Part shown: positions 47,309 to 56,642 of the stretch, one piece after another | How the letters are laid out: each line of letters starts with the position of its first letter | Position numbering within the stretch: the first letter of the stretch is position 1 | Source of the DNA: Pseudomonas sp. RIT-PI-r | GTDB lineage: Bacteria > Pseudomonadota > Gammaproteobacteria > Pseudomonadales > Pseudomonadaceae | DNA: 64,000 bases | NCBI RefSeq assembly: GCF_001297015.1 | Contig: NZ_LIGE01000037.1 | Location: forward strand, 186,001-250,000 | Direction of reading: 5' to 3' | Notes under the pieces: generated by a model | The model's input: the letters and a program-made list of their open reading frames with translations, nothing else | What the model was told of the DNA's origin: nothing | The model's database searches: none | Position numbers and translations under genes: made by a program

Positions 47309-48226
47309 GTGCTTGAAATCCGTCATCTGAAAACCCTGCACGCCCTGCGCGAAGCCGACAGCCTGGTCGACGCCGCTGACCGCTTGCACCTGACCCAATC
47401 GGCGCTGTCACACCAGTTCAAGGAACTGGAGGAACGTCTGGGCATGCCATTGTTCGTCCGCAAGACCAAACCGGTGCGTTTCACCAGCGCCGGTTTGCGC
47501 TTGCTGCAACTGGCTGACGCGACACTGCCGCTGCTGCGCGCCGCCGAACGTGACATCAGCCGTCTGGCGGGTGGCACTGCCGGGCGCCTGCACATGGCCA
47601 TCGAATGCCACAGCTGCTTTCAGTGGCTGATGCCGACCATCGACCAGTTCCGCGACGCGTGGCCGGAAGTCGAACTCGATCTGGCCTCGGGTTTTTCCTT
47701 CGCCCCGCTACCGGCACTGGCCCGTGGCGATCTGGATCTGGTGGTAACCTCCGATCCACTGGAAATCGCCGGCATCACCTACGTGCCGCTGTTCACCTAC
47801 GAAGCCATGCTCGCGGTAGCCAATCAACACGCATTGGCGAGCAAACCGTACATCGTCCCCGAAGACTTGCTCAGCGAAACCCTGATCACCTACCCGGTGG
47901 AGCGCGATCGCCTGGACATCTTCACCCGTTTCCTTGAACCGGCCGACATCGAGCCTGCACAGGTACGCACTTCCGAGCTGACGGTGATGATGATGCAGCT
48001 GGTTGCCAGCGGCCGTGGCGTCTGCGGCATGCCGCACTGGGCGCTGCATGAGTACAGCTCGCGTGGTTACGTAAAGGCCAAGCGCCTGGGCGAGAAAGGC
48101 CTGTTTGCCACGCTGTACGCGGCGATTCGTGCGGACATGCTCGATGCGCCATACATGCGCGATTTCCTGCTGACAGCCAAGGACACTTCGTTTTCGACCC
48201 TGGACGGTGTCAGCGCGGTTCGCTGA
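47309..48226 (+). CDS. metR: LysR-type regulator MetR (305 aa)
   Basis: Activator of methionine synthesis genes that responds to homocysteine. The LysR HTH lies at ~1-60 (SLVDAADRLHLTQSALSHQ), and the effector domain has the MetR-like ECHSCFQWLMP near 97. GTG at 47309 gives the start MLEIRHLKTL with GGAG six bases upstream; the ATG at 47297 would add four residues. metE, the usual partner, is not in the window. Confidence 0.9.
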   Translation: MLEIRHLKTLHALREADSLVDAADRLHLTQSALSHQFKELEERLGMPLFVRKTKPVRFTSAGLRLLQLADATLPLLRAAERDISRLAGGTAGRLHMAIECHSCFQWLMPTIDQFRDAWPEVELDLASGFSFAPLPALARGDLDLVVTSDPLEIAGITYVPLFTYEAMLAVANQHALASKPYIVPEDLLSETLITYPVERDRLDIFTRFLEPADIEPAQVRTSELTVMMMQLVASGRGVCGMPHWALHEYSSRGYVKAKRLGEKGLFATLYAAIRADMLDAPYMRDFLLTAKDTSFSTLDGVSAVR

Positions 48227-48243
48227 AGCCTTTACTGCTGGAG

Positions 48244-48741
48244 TCAGAGTTGGCGCCACATGTGGATCTTATCGAAGTAATCTTCACCGACCCGCACCGC
48301 CAGCGGTTCCAGGCCGAACTGGATGAAGCCGCAGCGCTGATAGAGTTTGCAGGCGGCGCCGTTGCCGGCGGTTACGGTCAGTTGGACAACTTTCAATGCC
48401 GGGTGGTTTTGCGCTTCGGCCAGTGCCGCCTGGACCAGTTCGAATCCCAGGCCATGCTCGCGGAAGTCGGCCGAGACGTACATGCCGAACAAAGTGGCTT
48501 TATGTCGGGCTTTCTCGCGCGGCTCGAAGGCGAGACCGACAATGCCGGCCAGCCGGCCCCCCTCGAAAGCGCCCAGCACAACGTCAAGCTTGCTGGTCAG
48601 GCGCCCTTCCCACCAGCTCAACGGCATCACTGCGCGCTCACGCACACTGGAAGTGAAAGCCTGCGGATGCCGGTCATAAGCCTCAAGCATCAGCTCGCGA
48701 TAAGCCAGGGCGTGACTGGCGTCCAGCCGTTCTATCCACAT
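48244..48741 (-). CDS. GNAT family N-acetyltransferase (165 aa)
   Basis: Acetyl-CoA-dependent acetyltransferase with motif A (GMYVSADFREHGLGFELV, the R-x-x-G-x-G/A type site) and motif B further on. The substrate is not readable. ATG at 48741 follows the LysE stop by two bases; the TTG at 48747 would overlap it. It is co-transcribed with the exporter upstream. Confidence 0.85.
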   Translation of the reverse strand: MWIERLDASHALAYRELMLEAYDRHPQAFTSSVRERAVMPLSWWEGRLTSKLDVVLGAFEGGRLAGIVGLAFEPREKARHKATLFGMYVSADFREHGLGFELVQAALAEAQNHPALKVVQLTVTAGNGAACKLYQRCGFIQFGLEPLAVRVGEDYFDKIHMWRQL

Positions 48742-48743
48742 GT

Positions 48744-49382
48744 TCAAGCCGTCCTGCGTTGCTCAAGCATCAGCCGCACAGCGAGGCCGCCGAGGACAAA
48801 ACCCATGAAGTAACGCTGCATCGCCAGCCACGTCGGGTTACGCACGAACCACGACGCAATGCCTGCCGCGAACAACGCAATCAGCAGGTTGACGCTGAAA
48901 CTGACACTGATCTGGGTCAGGCCGAGGATGATGCTTTGAGTGAACACTGAACCGTGCTCAGGCGTGATGAACTGCGGAAACACCGAGAGGTAGAACACGG
49001 CGATTTTCGGGTTCAGCGCGCTGGTGAGGAAACCCATGGTGATCAGTTTGCGCGACGAGTCCGGCGGCAACTGCTGTGCCTCGAACGGGGAACGCGCGCC
49101 GGGTTTCACCGCTTGCCAGGCCAGCCACAGCAGGTACAGCGCACCGGCCCACTTCAACACTTCATAAGCCATCGGCACCGCGAGGAACACTGCAGTCAAC
49201 CCGGCCGCCGCGGCAAACAGATGCACAAAGAAACCCGCCACCACACCCAACAACGACGTGATCCCGGCCCTGCGTCCCTGACAGATCGAACGCGAGATCA
49301 GGTAGATCATGTTCGGCCCTGGTGTCAGCACCATCAACAAGGCTGCAGCGGCGAAGATCAGCACGTCTTGAAGCGGGATCAT
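48744..49382 (-). CDS. LysE/RhtB family amino acid exporter (212 aa)
   Basis: Inner-membrane efflux protein. It has six hydrophobic segments, the N-terminal LTPGPNMIYLISRS signature near residue 20 and the GITSLLGV loop. Length and topology match RhtB-like translocators. It is adjacent to the GNAT gene, and the pair may modify and export a compound; the substrate is unknown. Confidence 0.92.
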   Translation of the reverse strand: MIPLQDVLIFAAAALLMVLTPGPNMIYLISRSICQGRRAGITSLLGVVAGFFVHLFAAAAGLTAVFLAVPMAYEVLKWAGALYLLWLAWQAVKPGARSPFEAQQLPPDSSRKLITMGFLTSALNPKIAVFYLSVFPQFITPEHGSVFTQSIILGLTQISVSFSVNLLIALFAAGIASWFVRNPTWLAMQRYFMGFVLGGLAVRLMLEQRRTA

Positions 49383-49405
49383 GGCAAAGTCCTTTGCGAG
49401 GATGA

Positions 49406-49840
49406 TCAGGCGATGGCCGTCAATGATTGGCGATAAAACGGCAGGATCAGGTCGCGTGTCAATGGCGCCAGCTCGACGGCTGGATCAGTGGCAGGATCGA
49501 CCCAGATCACCTCTTCGATTTCTGCTGCCGGTGTGACCTCAGCATCGATGGTCAGTTGGAAGATCTCTGCTTGTACAACGAATCCCGGCTCGTTGGCGGC
49601 GGGGGCGGAAAACTGGCCGAGAAACGTCGCTTGCGCCGGATCGATCTGCAGACCCAATTCCTCTCCCAGTTCACGTGCCAGCGCATGCACCGGCAACTCG
49701 TGCGCTTCGATCTTGCCACCCGGCTGCATGAATGCCGTAGTGCCGCGCTTGCGCACCAACAGTGTCTGGCCGTCAGTGTTAAGCAACAGCGCGGCGGCAA
49801 TGCGGATCAGGGCAGGCGTTTGTGCGGAAAAAGTCGACAT
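49406..49840 (-). CDS. Nudix hydrolase (144 aa)
   Basis: The Nudix box GX5EX7REUXEEXGU is visible as GGKIEAHELPVHALARELGEELG near residues 39-61. The fold follows around it and the protein ends FYRQSLTAIA. It cleaves a nucleoside-diphosphate-linked substrate; the specific one is unknown. ATG at 49840 is chosen because the earlier upstream frame has no Nudix-family match. Confidence 0.9.
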   Translation of the reverse strand: MSTFSAQTPALIRIAAALLLNTDGQTLLVRKRGTTAFMQPGGKIEAHELPVHALARELGEELGLQIDPAQATFLGQFSAPAANEPGFVVQAEIFQLTIDAEVTPAAEIEEVIWVDPATDPAVELAPLTRDLILPFYRQSLTAIA

Positions 49841-49916
49841 GACAGAGAAAGCCTTGGCGTAAAAACGGCAAGCATCACATGCCTGCCGTTTGTGCGCAAA
49901 GCGGTTGCCGACGATC

Positions 49917-51242
49917 TCAGGTCGCTTCCTGGAAATCCATTTCCGGAGGCTGGCGACGGAAGCCGCCGGTGAGTATCGCCAGATACACCACGCCAATGGC
50001 CAGCCAGCTCAGCCCCAGATAGAGCGCCAGATGATCGAGGCTGACCATCAGCCACAAGTCCGCGACCAGACCGATGAACGGGAAGATCAGAAACAGCACC
50101 AGCTCACGCGGGCCTTTGTTCTCGCCAGCGATCCAGTAATGGAAGATCACCGACAGGTTGACCAGGCTGAACGCGAGGAACGCGCCGAAATTGATGAATG
50201 AGGTAGACGTGGTCACGTCGAGTTTCAGCGCCAGTAACGCCACCACCGCACAGAGCAGGATGCTGTTGACCGGCGTACCGAAGCGCGCGTGCAGGGTGCC
50301 GAAAAACGACTTCGGTAGCACCCCGTCGCGGCCCATGGCGAACAACAGTCGTGAACCGCTGGCCTGGGCGGAAAGACCGGAGGCGAATTGGCCGACGATC
50401 AGACCGATGAGGAAAATCGACACGAACAGATCGCCGCCAATATTGCGGGCAATCTCGTAAGCTGCCGAGTCGACACTGTCGAACTGCAACGACGGATGCG
50501 CGATCTGCACAAAGTACGACACGCTCACAAAGATCAATCCGCCGATCAAGGTGATCAACATGATCGCCCGGGGAATGGTGCGTCGCGGATCACGGGTTTC
50601 TTCCGTCAGCGTGCTGACCGCGTCAAAACCCAGGAACGAATAACAGGCAATCGCCGCGCCGCTCATGATCAGTGGCATCTGCATGTCGCCGTTGAAGAAC
50701 GGCTTGCTCGACCACAGCGGCGTGCTCGCATCGCCGCCGATGTAGTGCACGCAGAGCGCGACGAACGCGATCAGTACGAGGAACTGCACCAGCATCAACA
50801 AGGCGTTGATGCCGTTGGCCAGTTTCAGGCCGACGATGTTGATCGTACTGGTGATGCCGATGAACGCCAGCACCCAGATCCACTGCGGAATCGAGGGGAA
50901 CGCCGACGCCAGATAGGCTGCGCCGATCAGCCAGATCGCCATCGGCAGGAACAGGTAGTCGAGCAGCACCGCCCAACCAGCGATGAAGCCGAGTTTCGGG
51001 CTGATCGCCTTGCGCACGTAGCTGTAAGCGGAACCGGCGACCGGGAATGCGGCAGCCATGCGCCCGTAGCTCATGGCGGTGAAGAACATCGCCACCAGCG
51101 CCGTCAGATAGGCGGCGGGCACCATGCCGGCGGTGGATTGAGCGAGGATGCCAAAGGTGCCGAGGACAATGATCGGCGTCATATAGGCGATGCCGAACAG
51201 CACCACCGACCCTAATGACAGGGTGCGTTGCAAACGAGCCAT
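49917..51242 (-). CDS. APC superfamily amino acid/polyamine permease (441 aa)
   Basis: Twelve predicted membrane helices with the APC motifs GIAYMTPIIVLGTFG near residue 16 and GFDAVSTLTEETRDPRRTIPRA around 205-226. It resembles PuuP-like putrescine or amino acid importers. Its stop is toward the Nudix gene and its start faces the nitrilase across a palindrome-rich gap. Substrate unproven. Confidence 0.9.
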   Translation of the reverse strand: MARLQRTLSLGSVVLFGIAYMTPIIVLGTFGILAQSTAGMVPAAYLTALVAMFFTAMSYGRMAAAFPVAGSAYSYVRKAISPKLGFIAGWAVLLDYLFLPMAIWLIGAAYLASAFPSIPQWIWVLAFIGITSTINIVGLKLANGINALLMLVQFLVLIAFVALCVHYIGGDASTPLWSSKPFFNGDMQMPLIMSGAAIACYSFLGFDAVSTLTEETRDPRRTIPRAIMLITLIGGLIFVSVSYFVQIAHPSLQFDSVDSAAYEIARNIGGDLFVSIFLIGLIVGQFASGLSAQASGSRLLFAMGRDGVLPKSFFGTLHARFGTPVNSILLCAVVALLALKLDVTTSTSFINFGAFLAFSLVNLSVIFHYWIAGENKGPRELVLFLIFPFIGLVADLWLMVSLDHLALYLGLSWLAIGVVYLAILTGGFRRQPPEMDFQEAT

Positions 51243-51328
51243 GAGCGACTTACTCCGAATTTTATTGGATTTATGGCAGAGCCGGGTTCGGCGAATGTTT
51301 TCGGGTGTGTTTTATTGTTCTGGTGTCT

Positions 51329-51437
51329 GATCGTTCCCACGCTCTGCGTGGGAATGCCTCAATGGACGCTCTGCGTCCGCTCTTGGGACGCGGAGCGTCC
51401 CGGGCTGCATTCCCACGCAGAGCGTGGGAACGATCGG
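51329..51437. repeat. nested palindromic repeat
   Basis: An outer inverted pair (GATCGTTCCCACGCTCTGCG at 51329 and its complement ending at 51437) is made of arms that are themselves hairpins (CCCACGC / GCGTGGG). The centre holds GGACGCTCTGCGTCC and GGGACGCGGAGCGTCCC. The remainder of the 51243-51540 gap is featureless except a CCCTCTCC-type repeat near 51500. Confidence 0.82.
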
Positions 51438-51540
51438 GTAAAACCTGAGTGCGACTCGGTATTTCAGGTAGGCGTACCTCGGACAATCAACTCGGTCAGT
51501 CCCCTCTCCTCCTGGGAGAGGGTTAGGGTGAGGGCATCGG

Positions 51541-52362
51541 TCAACGGCGTGGAATCAACAACTCACGAACACCATCGCCACGCTCCTCCACCTCCCCCGG
51601 CAACTTCAAACGCTGATCATCGAGATAGCGATAATCCCTGCGTGCAATCTCTAACCGGTCGAAATCCAGCTCAACACTGAACTGCCCTTCTTCCCGTCCG
51701 GCCTCGAACAGCAACGTCCCCAGCGGATCGACCAGCGCACTGCCACCTGCAAACACCAAACCGTCATCCCCCGCCTCCACGCGGTTGACCATCAACGCAA
51801 AGGCCTGATTCTCTTGCGCGCGGGCCATGATCGCGGTGCGGCGCGTCGGCGCGTACGGGTCCATGTTGCCGTTGGTCACGACAAGCAACTCGACGCCCAG
51901 TTGCGCCAGGGCACGCGCGGTTTCCGGGAACTCGATGTCGTAGCAGATCAACAGGCCGACACGCACCCCGTTCCACTCGCAGGTGGCGTAGCGGTCGCCG
52001 GCCTCGAACACACCGCGATCCGACGCCCACAGATGCGTCTTGCGGTATTTCAGGGCGATGCCTTCAGGCGTGATCAACAACGTGGTGTTGAAGAAGCGCC
52101 CGTTGTCGTTCTCGGCCATGCCGATTCCCACACCGATATTGCGCTCGCGAACCGCCGCCAGCACTGCGCTGACGGTCGGTCCATCGACCGGCTCGGCGGT
52201 TTGCGCGACAGTCTCCGCGGTCGGGAAGCCCATCAAGTGGGTTTCCGGGAACACGATCAGTTGCGTATCGGCAGCGCACGCGGCAATCGCCGCCAAGGCG
52301 CGTTCGAGGTTGTATGCCGTGGCATTGTCACGGCCCGCCAGTTGGGCGAGTTCGACTTTCAT
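51541..52362 (-). CDS. carbon-nitrogen hydrolase, nitrilase superfamily (273 aa)
   Basis: The catalytic triad is readable: Glu in VFPETHLMGF near residue 41, Lys in LKYRKTHLW near 110 and Cys in LLICYDIEFPE near 144. It fits omega-amidase or aliphatic amidase branches rather than a true nitrilase. No signal peptide. ATG at 52362 is preceded by AAGGAATTC. It is divergent from the LuxR gene and faces the permease, so a joint role in amide or polyamine use is possible. Confidence 0.9.
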   Translation of the reverse strand: MKVELAQLAGRDNATAYNLERALAAIAACAADTQLIVFPETHLMGFPTAETVAQTAEPVDGPTVSAVLAAVRERNIGVGIGMAENDNGRFFNTTLLITPEGIALKYRKTHLWASDRGVFEAGDRYATCEWNGVRVGLLICYDIEFPETARALAQLGVELLVVTNGNMDPYAPTRRTAIMARAQENQAFALMVNRVEAGDDGLVFAGGSALVDPLGTLLFEAGREEGQFSVELDFDRLEIARRDYRYLDDQRLKLPGEVEERGDGVRELLIPRR

Positions 52363-52487
52363 GAGAATTCCTTGTTATGAGCGTCGGGCGCTGAAAGATT
52401 GCCCGGTGGCTGTCTGTGGGCCAGTATGCGCAGCAAGCAGCCGGCCAGGGAATCACGCGGCCGGGGTAACCCGATAGGGGTAGTTGC

Positions 52488-53288
52488 ATGGCACTTTCGT
52501 TTGACGACATCACCTGGCACCGCGCCGTCGGACAACTGATCGACGCGCTCGACAAACCGAATTTCTGGGCGCAACTGGTGCGCCTGCTGGATCAGTACGT
52601 GCCGTTCGATAGCTGGGTCGCGCTGCTGTTCAGTGCCGATCAGCACCCGCAGGTCTTTGCCGAATGCCCCGGTGAGGACGGCAGTCCTGATCAGTTGTTT
52701 CAGGATTATTTGCGCGGTCTGTATCTGCTCGACCCGTTTTACATTGCCTGCCGCGAGCAATCGCGCACCGGTTTGTATCGCCTGTCGGAGGTCGCCCCGG
52801 AGCATTTCGAGCTGACCGAGTATTACCAGCGATACTTTCGTCTGAATGTCGTGGCCGACGAAATCCAGTTCAATTGCCAGCTCGAAGGCGAGCGCACGTT
52901 GTGCCTGTCGCTGGGCAGCGAACAGCGTTTTACCTCTGAGCAGATCGCCCTGCTGTCACTGATTCAGCCGTGGGTGCTCGGCCTGCTACGCCAGCGGCTA
53001 CCCTATGAAATCAACGAAACCGTGGCGCTCGCCGCCGCACCTGCGCAGGCAGACTGGCGCGTGCAACTGGAAGCGTCGGTGCAGCAACTCAAGGGCGCGC
53101 AACTGACCGCCCGCGAGCTGGATGTAGGCCGCCTGATGCTCAGCGGTTGCTCCAGTAAAGAAATCGCCCGTAAGCTGGAAATCTCCGTAGAAACCGTGAA
53201 AGTTCATAAGAAACACATGTACAGCAAGCTGGGAATCAAATCCCAGTCCGAGCTGTTTTCGATTTTTCTTCAGGCGCAAAACGCCTGA
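52488..53288 (+). CDS. LuxR-type transcriptional regulator (266 aa)
   Basis: A stand-alone regulator with a C-terminal LuxR HTH at ~200-260 (LTARELDVGRLMLSGCSSKEI). The N-terminal ~180 residues form an unknown ligand- or partner-binding domain, not an autoinducer domain I can identify, and there is no receiver. It may control the divergent nitrilase or permease, or the downstream FMN enzyme. AGGGG stands upstream of the ATG. Confidence 0.88.
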   Translation: MALSFDDITWHRAVGQLIDALDKPNFWAQLVRLLDQYVPFDSWVALLFSADQHPQVFAECPGEDGSPDQLFQDYLRGLYLLDPFYIACREQSRTGLYRLSEVAPEHFELTEYYQRYFRLNVVADEIQFNCQLEGERTLCLSLGSEQRFTSEQIALLSLIQPWVLGLLRQRLPYEINETVALAAAPAQADWRVQLEASVQQLKGAQLTARELDVGRLMLSGCSSKEIARKLEISVETVKVHKKHMYSKLGIKSQSELFSIFLQAQNA

Positions 53289-53309
53289 TCGTTTGGTGAA
53301 GTTTCTCTA

Positions 53310-53398
53310 TGTAGGAGTGAGCCTGCTCGCGATAGCGTCGGGTCAGTCAAATCATTTGTAGCTGATATACCGCTATCGCGAGCAGGCTCACTCCTACA
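53310..53398. repeat. REP inverted repeat, TGTAGGAGTGAGCC family
   Basis: Arms TGTAGGAGTGAGCCTGCTCG at 53310 and its complement ending at 53398, between the LuxR gene and the FMN enzyme. Confidence 0.88.
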
Positions 53399-53459
53399 GG
53401 GGAATGTGTTTATCCCTCAATCTTCGCTGATTATTCCGAGTCCGAACCAAGGAAACCGT

Positions 53460-55079
53460 ATGAGCCTGTCACTCCTGAGCCGCTACGCCTTCTTTGCCGT
53501 CTGCGTGATTTTCACCCTCGCCAGCCTGCCTTTTCTCGAACATGACTGGCTGTGGCCGATCACCGTCGTCACCGGCGTGCTGAGCCTGCTCGGCGTGTTC
53601 GACCTGTTGCAAAGCCCCCACGCAGTGCGACGCAACTACCCGATCCTCGGCAACATCCGCTATCTGGTTGAAGGCATCCGCCCCGAGATCCGCCAATACT
53701 TGCTCGAATCCGACAGCGACGCCTTGCCCTTCTCCCGAGCCCAGCGCTCGCTGGTCTATTCGCGCGCGAAAAACGAAAGCGCCGACAAGCCCTTCGGCAC
53801 ACTGATCGATGTCTACCAGGCGGGCTTTGAATTCATCGGCCACTCGATGCGCCCGGCGCCGCTGAGCGATCCGAGCAGTTTCCGCGTCACCGTCGGCGGT
53901 CCGCAATGCACGCAGCCGTACTCGGCATCGGTGTTCAACATCTCGGCGATGAGCTTCGGCTCGCTCAGTGCCAACGCGATCCGTGCACTCAACCAAGGCG
54001 CGAAACTCGGCAATTTCGCCCACGATACCGGCGAAGGCAGCATCAGCCCGTATCACCGCGAACACGGCGGCGACCTGACCTGGGAACTGGGCAGCGGCTA
54101 CTTCGGTTGCCGCACCAGCGATGGCCGTTTCGACCCGGAACGCTTCGCCACCCAGGCACAGAATCCACAAGTGCGAATGATCGAAATCAAGATGAGCCAG
54201 GGTGCCAAACCCGGCCACGGCGGCATCCTGCCCAAGCATAAAGTCACCAGGGAAATCGCCGAGACACGCGGCATCATGATGGGCGAAGACTGTGTGTCGC
54301 CGTCACGCCACAGCGCGTTTTCCACGCCGATCGAGATGATGCATTTCATCCAGCAACTGCGTGAACTGTCTGGCGGCAAACCGGTGGGTTTCAAGTTCTG
54401 CCTCGGCCATCCGTGGGAATTCATGGGCATCGCCAAGGCCATGCTGGAAACCGGCATCCTTCCGGATTTCATTGTCGTCGACGGCAAGGAAGGCGGCACC
54501 GGCGCCGCACCGGTGGAGTTCACCGACCACATCGGCGTACCGATGCGCGAAGGCCTGCTGTTCGTGCACAACACCCTGGTCGGCCTGAATCTGCGCGACA
54601 AGATCAAGCTCGGCGCCAGCGGCAAGATCGTCAGTGCCTTCGACATCGCCAGCGTGCTGGCCATCGGCGCAGACTGGGCCAACTCCGCACGCGGCTTCAT
54701 GTTCGCGATCGGCTGCATCCAGTCACAAAGCTGCCACACCAACAAATGCCCGACCGGCGTTGCCACTCAGGACGCTTTGCGCCAGCGTGCGCTGGTGGTT
54801 CCGGACAAAGCGCAGCGTGTGTTCAATTTCCATCGCAGCACATTGAAAGCCTTGGCGGAAATGCTGGCCGCCGCAGGTCTTGAACATCCATCGCAACTGT
54901 CGGCCAAACATCTGGTGCGGCGCATGTCGGCGACTGAAATCAAACTGTTCTCGCAGCTGCACGTGTTCCTCAAACCGGGGGAGTTGCTCACTGGAGAGGT
55001 GAACGGCGAATTTTATTCGCGGATGTGGCAGATGGCGCGGGCGGACAGTTTCGAGCCAAACGAAATCGCCGCAGCATAA
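53460..55079 (+). CDS. FMN-binding glutamate synthase family protein (539 aa)
   Basis: A stand-alone Glu_synthase (GltB C-domain) protein. Two N-terminal membrane helices (~5-50) are followed by an FMN barrel with SFGSLSANAIRALNQGA, GEGSISPYH, GKEGGTGAAPVEFTDH and a Cys cluster CIQSQSCHTNKCPTG near residue 420-434. There is no glutaminase domain, so it is not classical GltB. Function (possibly an amine or glutamate-related oxidation) is unproven. ATG at 53460 has AAGGAAA upstream. A terminator follows. Confidence 0.88.
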   Translation: MSLSLLSRYAFFAVCVIFTLASLPFLEHDWLWPITVVTGVLSLLGVFDLLQSPHAVRRNYPILGNIRYLVEGIRPEIRQYLLESDSDALPFSRAQRSLVYSRAKNESADKPFGTLIDVYQAGFEFIGHSMRPAPLSDPSSFRVTVGGPQCTQPYSASVFNISAMSFGSLSANAIRALNQGAKLGNFAHDTGEGSISPYHREHGGDLTWELGSGYFGCRTSDGRFDPERFATQAQNPQVRMIEIKMSQGAKPGHGGILPKHKVTREIAETRGIMMGEDCVSPSRHSAFSTPIEMMHFIQQLRELSGGKPVGFKFCLGHPWEFMGIAKAMLETGILPDFIVVDGKEGGTGAAPVEFTDHIGVPMREGLLFVHNTLVGLNLRDKIKLGASGKIVSAFDIASVLAIGADWANSARGFMFAIGCIQSQSCHTNKCPTGVATQDALRQRALVVPDKAQRVFNFHRSTLKALAEMLAAAGLEHPSQLSAKHLVRRMSATEIKLFSQLHVFLKPGELLTGEVNGEFYSRMWQMARADSFEPNEIAAA

Positions 55080-55175
55080 GCTGAAAAGCGTCAGTCTGTT
55101 CGACAGGCTGGCGCTTCATACCTCACGGTTGCGAAACAGTACAAAGCGAAAAAACAGTACGGCTCGCCCACAAAA

Positions 55176-55203
55176 AAGCCCCGACCTTGCGACCGGGGCT
55201 TTG
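55176..55203. terminator. bidirectional terminator
   Basis: AAAGCCCCG / CGGGGCTTT-type stem between the convergent FMN gene and the permease. Confidence 0.85.
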
Positions 55204-55220
55204 ATTTCAGCGTCTACAAC

Positions 55221-56642
55221 TTACGAAGCCGAGCGCGCCGCAACTTGCGAATCACCGGTCGGTTGCAACTTGAACACATAGAACAACACCGTCAGCAGGA
55301 CCAGGAACGCCGGGCCGATATACAGCGCCACGCGGGTGTCCGGGAAGTACGCCATCAGGCCGACCACCAGCACCAGAAATGCCAGTGCGAAGTACGAGCT
55401 CACCGGGTACAGCCACATCTTGTATTTGAGGCCGGCACGCTCGCTGGCGCTCAGGCCTTTGCGGAATTTCAGCTGAGCCAGCAGGATCATCACCCAGGTC
55501 CAGATCGCACCGAAGGTGGCAATCGAAGTCACCCAGACGAAGACTTTTTCCGGCACCAGATAGTTGAGCATTACGCCCAGGAGCAATACCGCGATCGACA
55601 ACAGCAGCGCACGACGCGGCACACCGTTGTTGGAGGTTTTGGCGAAACCGGCCGGCGCCTGGCCGTTCTGCGCCAGGCTATAGAGCATGCGCCCGGTGCT
55701 GAAAATGCCGCCGTTGCACGACGACAGCGCGGCGGTGATCACCACGAAGTTGATGATGCCGGCGGCGGTCTTGATGCCCAGACGTTCGAAGGGCATCACA
55801 AACGGGCTGCCCTGGGTGCCGATTTCATTCCACGGATAGATCGAAAGGATCACGAACAACGCACCGACGTAGAACAGCAGAATCCGCCAGAACACCGAGC
55901 CGATCGCATCGGGAATGGTCTTCTGCGGGTTCTTGGCTTCACCGGCGGTCAGGCCGATCATCTCGACGCCGAGGTAGGCGAACATGACCATTTGCAAGGA
56001 CATCAGCACACCGGTCACGCCGTTGGGCATGAAGCCGCCATGGGCCCACAGGTTGGAGATGCCCAGCGCCACGCCGTCATTGCCGAAGCCGAAAGCAATA
56101 ATGCCGACCCCGCCAATGACCATGGCGATGATCGTGACGATCTTGATCAGGGCAAACCAGAATTCGAACTCACCGAAGGCCTTCACCGCGATCAGGTTGA
56201 TCGAACCCATGCTGACCAGCGCCGCGAGGGCCCAGATCCAGCGCGGTACATCGGGGAACCAGATGCCCATGTACACCGCCACCGCAGTGATTTCCGCGAC
56301 GCAGGTCACCAGCCACAGGAACCAGTAGTTCCAGCCAGTGAGGAAGCCGGCCAACGGGCCGAGATAGTCTTGCGCGTAACGGCTGAACGAACCGGCCACC
56401 GGGTTGTGCACAGCCATCTCGCCGAGGGCGCGCATGATTACCAGGATCGCCAGGCCACCAAGGATGTAGGAAATCATGATCGCCGGGCCGGCCATTTCGA
56501 TGGCCTTGGCCGAGCCTAGAAACAGACCGACACCGATACAGGCGCCGAGCGCCATCAAGCGAATATGCCGTTCGCCGAGTTCGCGTTTGAGCGGACCGCC
56601 CTGAGCGGTTTCGCCGTGAGGCAGGTGATTGCCGACTGGCAT
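55221..56642 (-). CDS. amino acid permease, APC/AAT family (473 aa)
   Basis: Twelve membrane helices. The AAT consensus is clear at the start (RHIRLMALGACIGVGLFLG, ~residue 25) with EMAVHNPVAGSFSRYA near 76 and GGEA-type GEAKNPQKTIPDAI around 236. It resembles ProY/AroP/HutT-like importers; the exact substrate is open. It faces away from the PBP-like gene across a 640-bp gap. Confidence 0.9.
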   Translation of the reverse strand: MPVGNHLPHGETAQGGPLKRELGERHIRLMALGACIGVGLFLGSAKAIEMAGPAIMISYILGGLAILVIMRALGEMAVHNPVAGSFSRYAQDYLGPLAGFLTGWNYWFLWLVTCVAEITAVAVYMGIWFPDVPRWIWALAALVSMGSINLIAVKAFGEFEFWFALIKIVTIIAMVIGGVGIIAFGFGNDGVALGISNLWAHGGFMPNGVTGVLMSLQMVMFAYLGVEMIGLTAGEAKNPQKTIPDAIGSVFWRILLFYVGALFVILSIYPWNEIGTQGSPFVMPFERLGIKTAAGIINFVVITAALSSCNGGIFSTGRMLYSLAQNGQAPAGFAKTSNNGVPRRALLLSIAVLLLGVMLNYLVPEKVFVWVTSIATFGAIWTWVMILLAQLKFRKGLSASERAGLKYKMWLYPVSSYFALAFLVLVVGLMAYFPDTRVALYIGPAFLVLLTVLFYVFKLQPTGDSQVAARSAS

